Origin: Clostridia bacterium | GTDB taxonomy: Bacteria > Bacillota > Clostridia > TANB77 > CAG-508 | Length of the DNA: 33,578 nucleotides | Reading direction: 5' to 3' | Assembly (NCBI GenBank): GCA_022791395.1 | Contig: JAAVZA010000041.1 | Location: 1-33,578, forward strand | Shown: piece by piece, positions 33,570 through 33,578 of the stretch | Numbering within the stretch: position 1 is the first letter of the stretch | Layout of the letters: each line of letters starts with the position of its first letter | Notes under the pieces: model-generated | Database searches by the model: none | The model's input: only the letters and a program-made list of their open reading frames with translations | What the model was told of the DNA's origin: nothing | Position numbers and translations under genes: made by a program

Positions 33570-33578
33570 ATGAGAAAG
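33570..33578 (+). CDS. Start of a gene cut by the window end
   Basis: ATG 33570 with GGAGG (33560-33564) upstream; only MRK is visible. The RBS, promoter and divergent XRE gene support a real start. Confidence 0.6.

Overview
This is a strongly AT-rich chromosomal segment from a low-GC Firmicute, most likely an uncultured Clostridia lineage. The evidence is TTGACA-17-TATAAT promoters, AGGAGG ribosome sites, frequent TTG/GTG starts, the mraZ-rsmH-ftsL-PBP cell-division cluster, minDE-rodA-dusB, a GerS/LolA-like protein, and a type I-B CRISPR repeat ending in GAATGTAAAT as in Clostridioides difficile. The species cannot be named from the sequence.

Layout. 1-418 (-): start of a 21-residue-repeat coiled-coil protein. 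621-4908: carA and carB (carbamoyl phosphate for arginine and pyrimidines). 4951-6018: a putative PBECR-like nuclease, a candidate structured RNA and a YgjP-like metallopeptidase. 6074-15888: a complete type I-B CRISPR-Cas locus, in order promoter, crRNA-like leader RNA, 47-aa ORF, cas6, cas8b, cas7, cas5, degenerate mini-array, cas3, cas4, cas1, cas2, leader, and an array of 10 repeats and 9 spacers. 16003-17019 (-): a small basic protein and a foreign-looking gene. 17235-19475: HD-domain protein, rsmA and a second foreign-looking ORF. 19664-23317: minD, a long minE, rodA and dusB. 23376-26375: DUF2207 protein, GerS-like protein and mazF. 26423-27853 (-): membrane protein and secreted V8-type protease. 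28180-32544: mraZ, rsmH, ftsL-like and a PASTA-containing PBP (SpoVD/FtsI). 32625 to the end: an unknown gene, an XRE regulator and the first codons of another gene.

Two results stand out. (1) Seven genes (carB, the YgjP-like gene, cas3, rodA, the GerS-like gene, rsmH, PBP) are broken by twelve +1 frameshifts. Every one falls on an in-frame CGG codon, and skipping its C restores the frame with a glycine GGN codon and a family-typical protein length. I found no in-frame CGG used as arginine in any intact native gene, although CGT, CGC and CGA are used. CGG occurs as arginine only in two GC-richer, foreign-looking ORFs. CGG therefore looks like a +1 frameshift (unassigned) codon here, unless a very specific sequencing artefact mimics it. 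(2) The cas operon leader encodes a crRNA-like RNA (degenerate repeat, 34-nt spacer, degenerate repeat). The first 14 spacer nt match a site next to a CCA PAM whose protospacer ends on the -35 box of the same cas promoter, which is the arrangement expected for cas autorepression by a CreR-type guide.

Two further frameshifts (DUF2207 gene and the 32625 gene) are at A-runs and do not fit the CGG rule; they look like ordinary indels or slippage.
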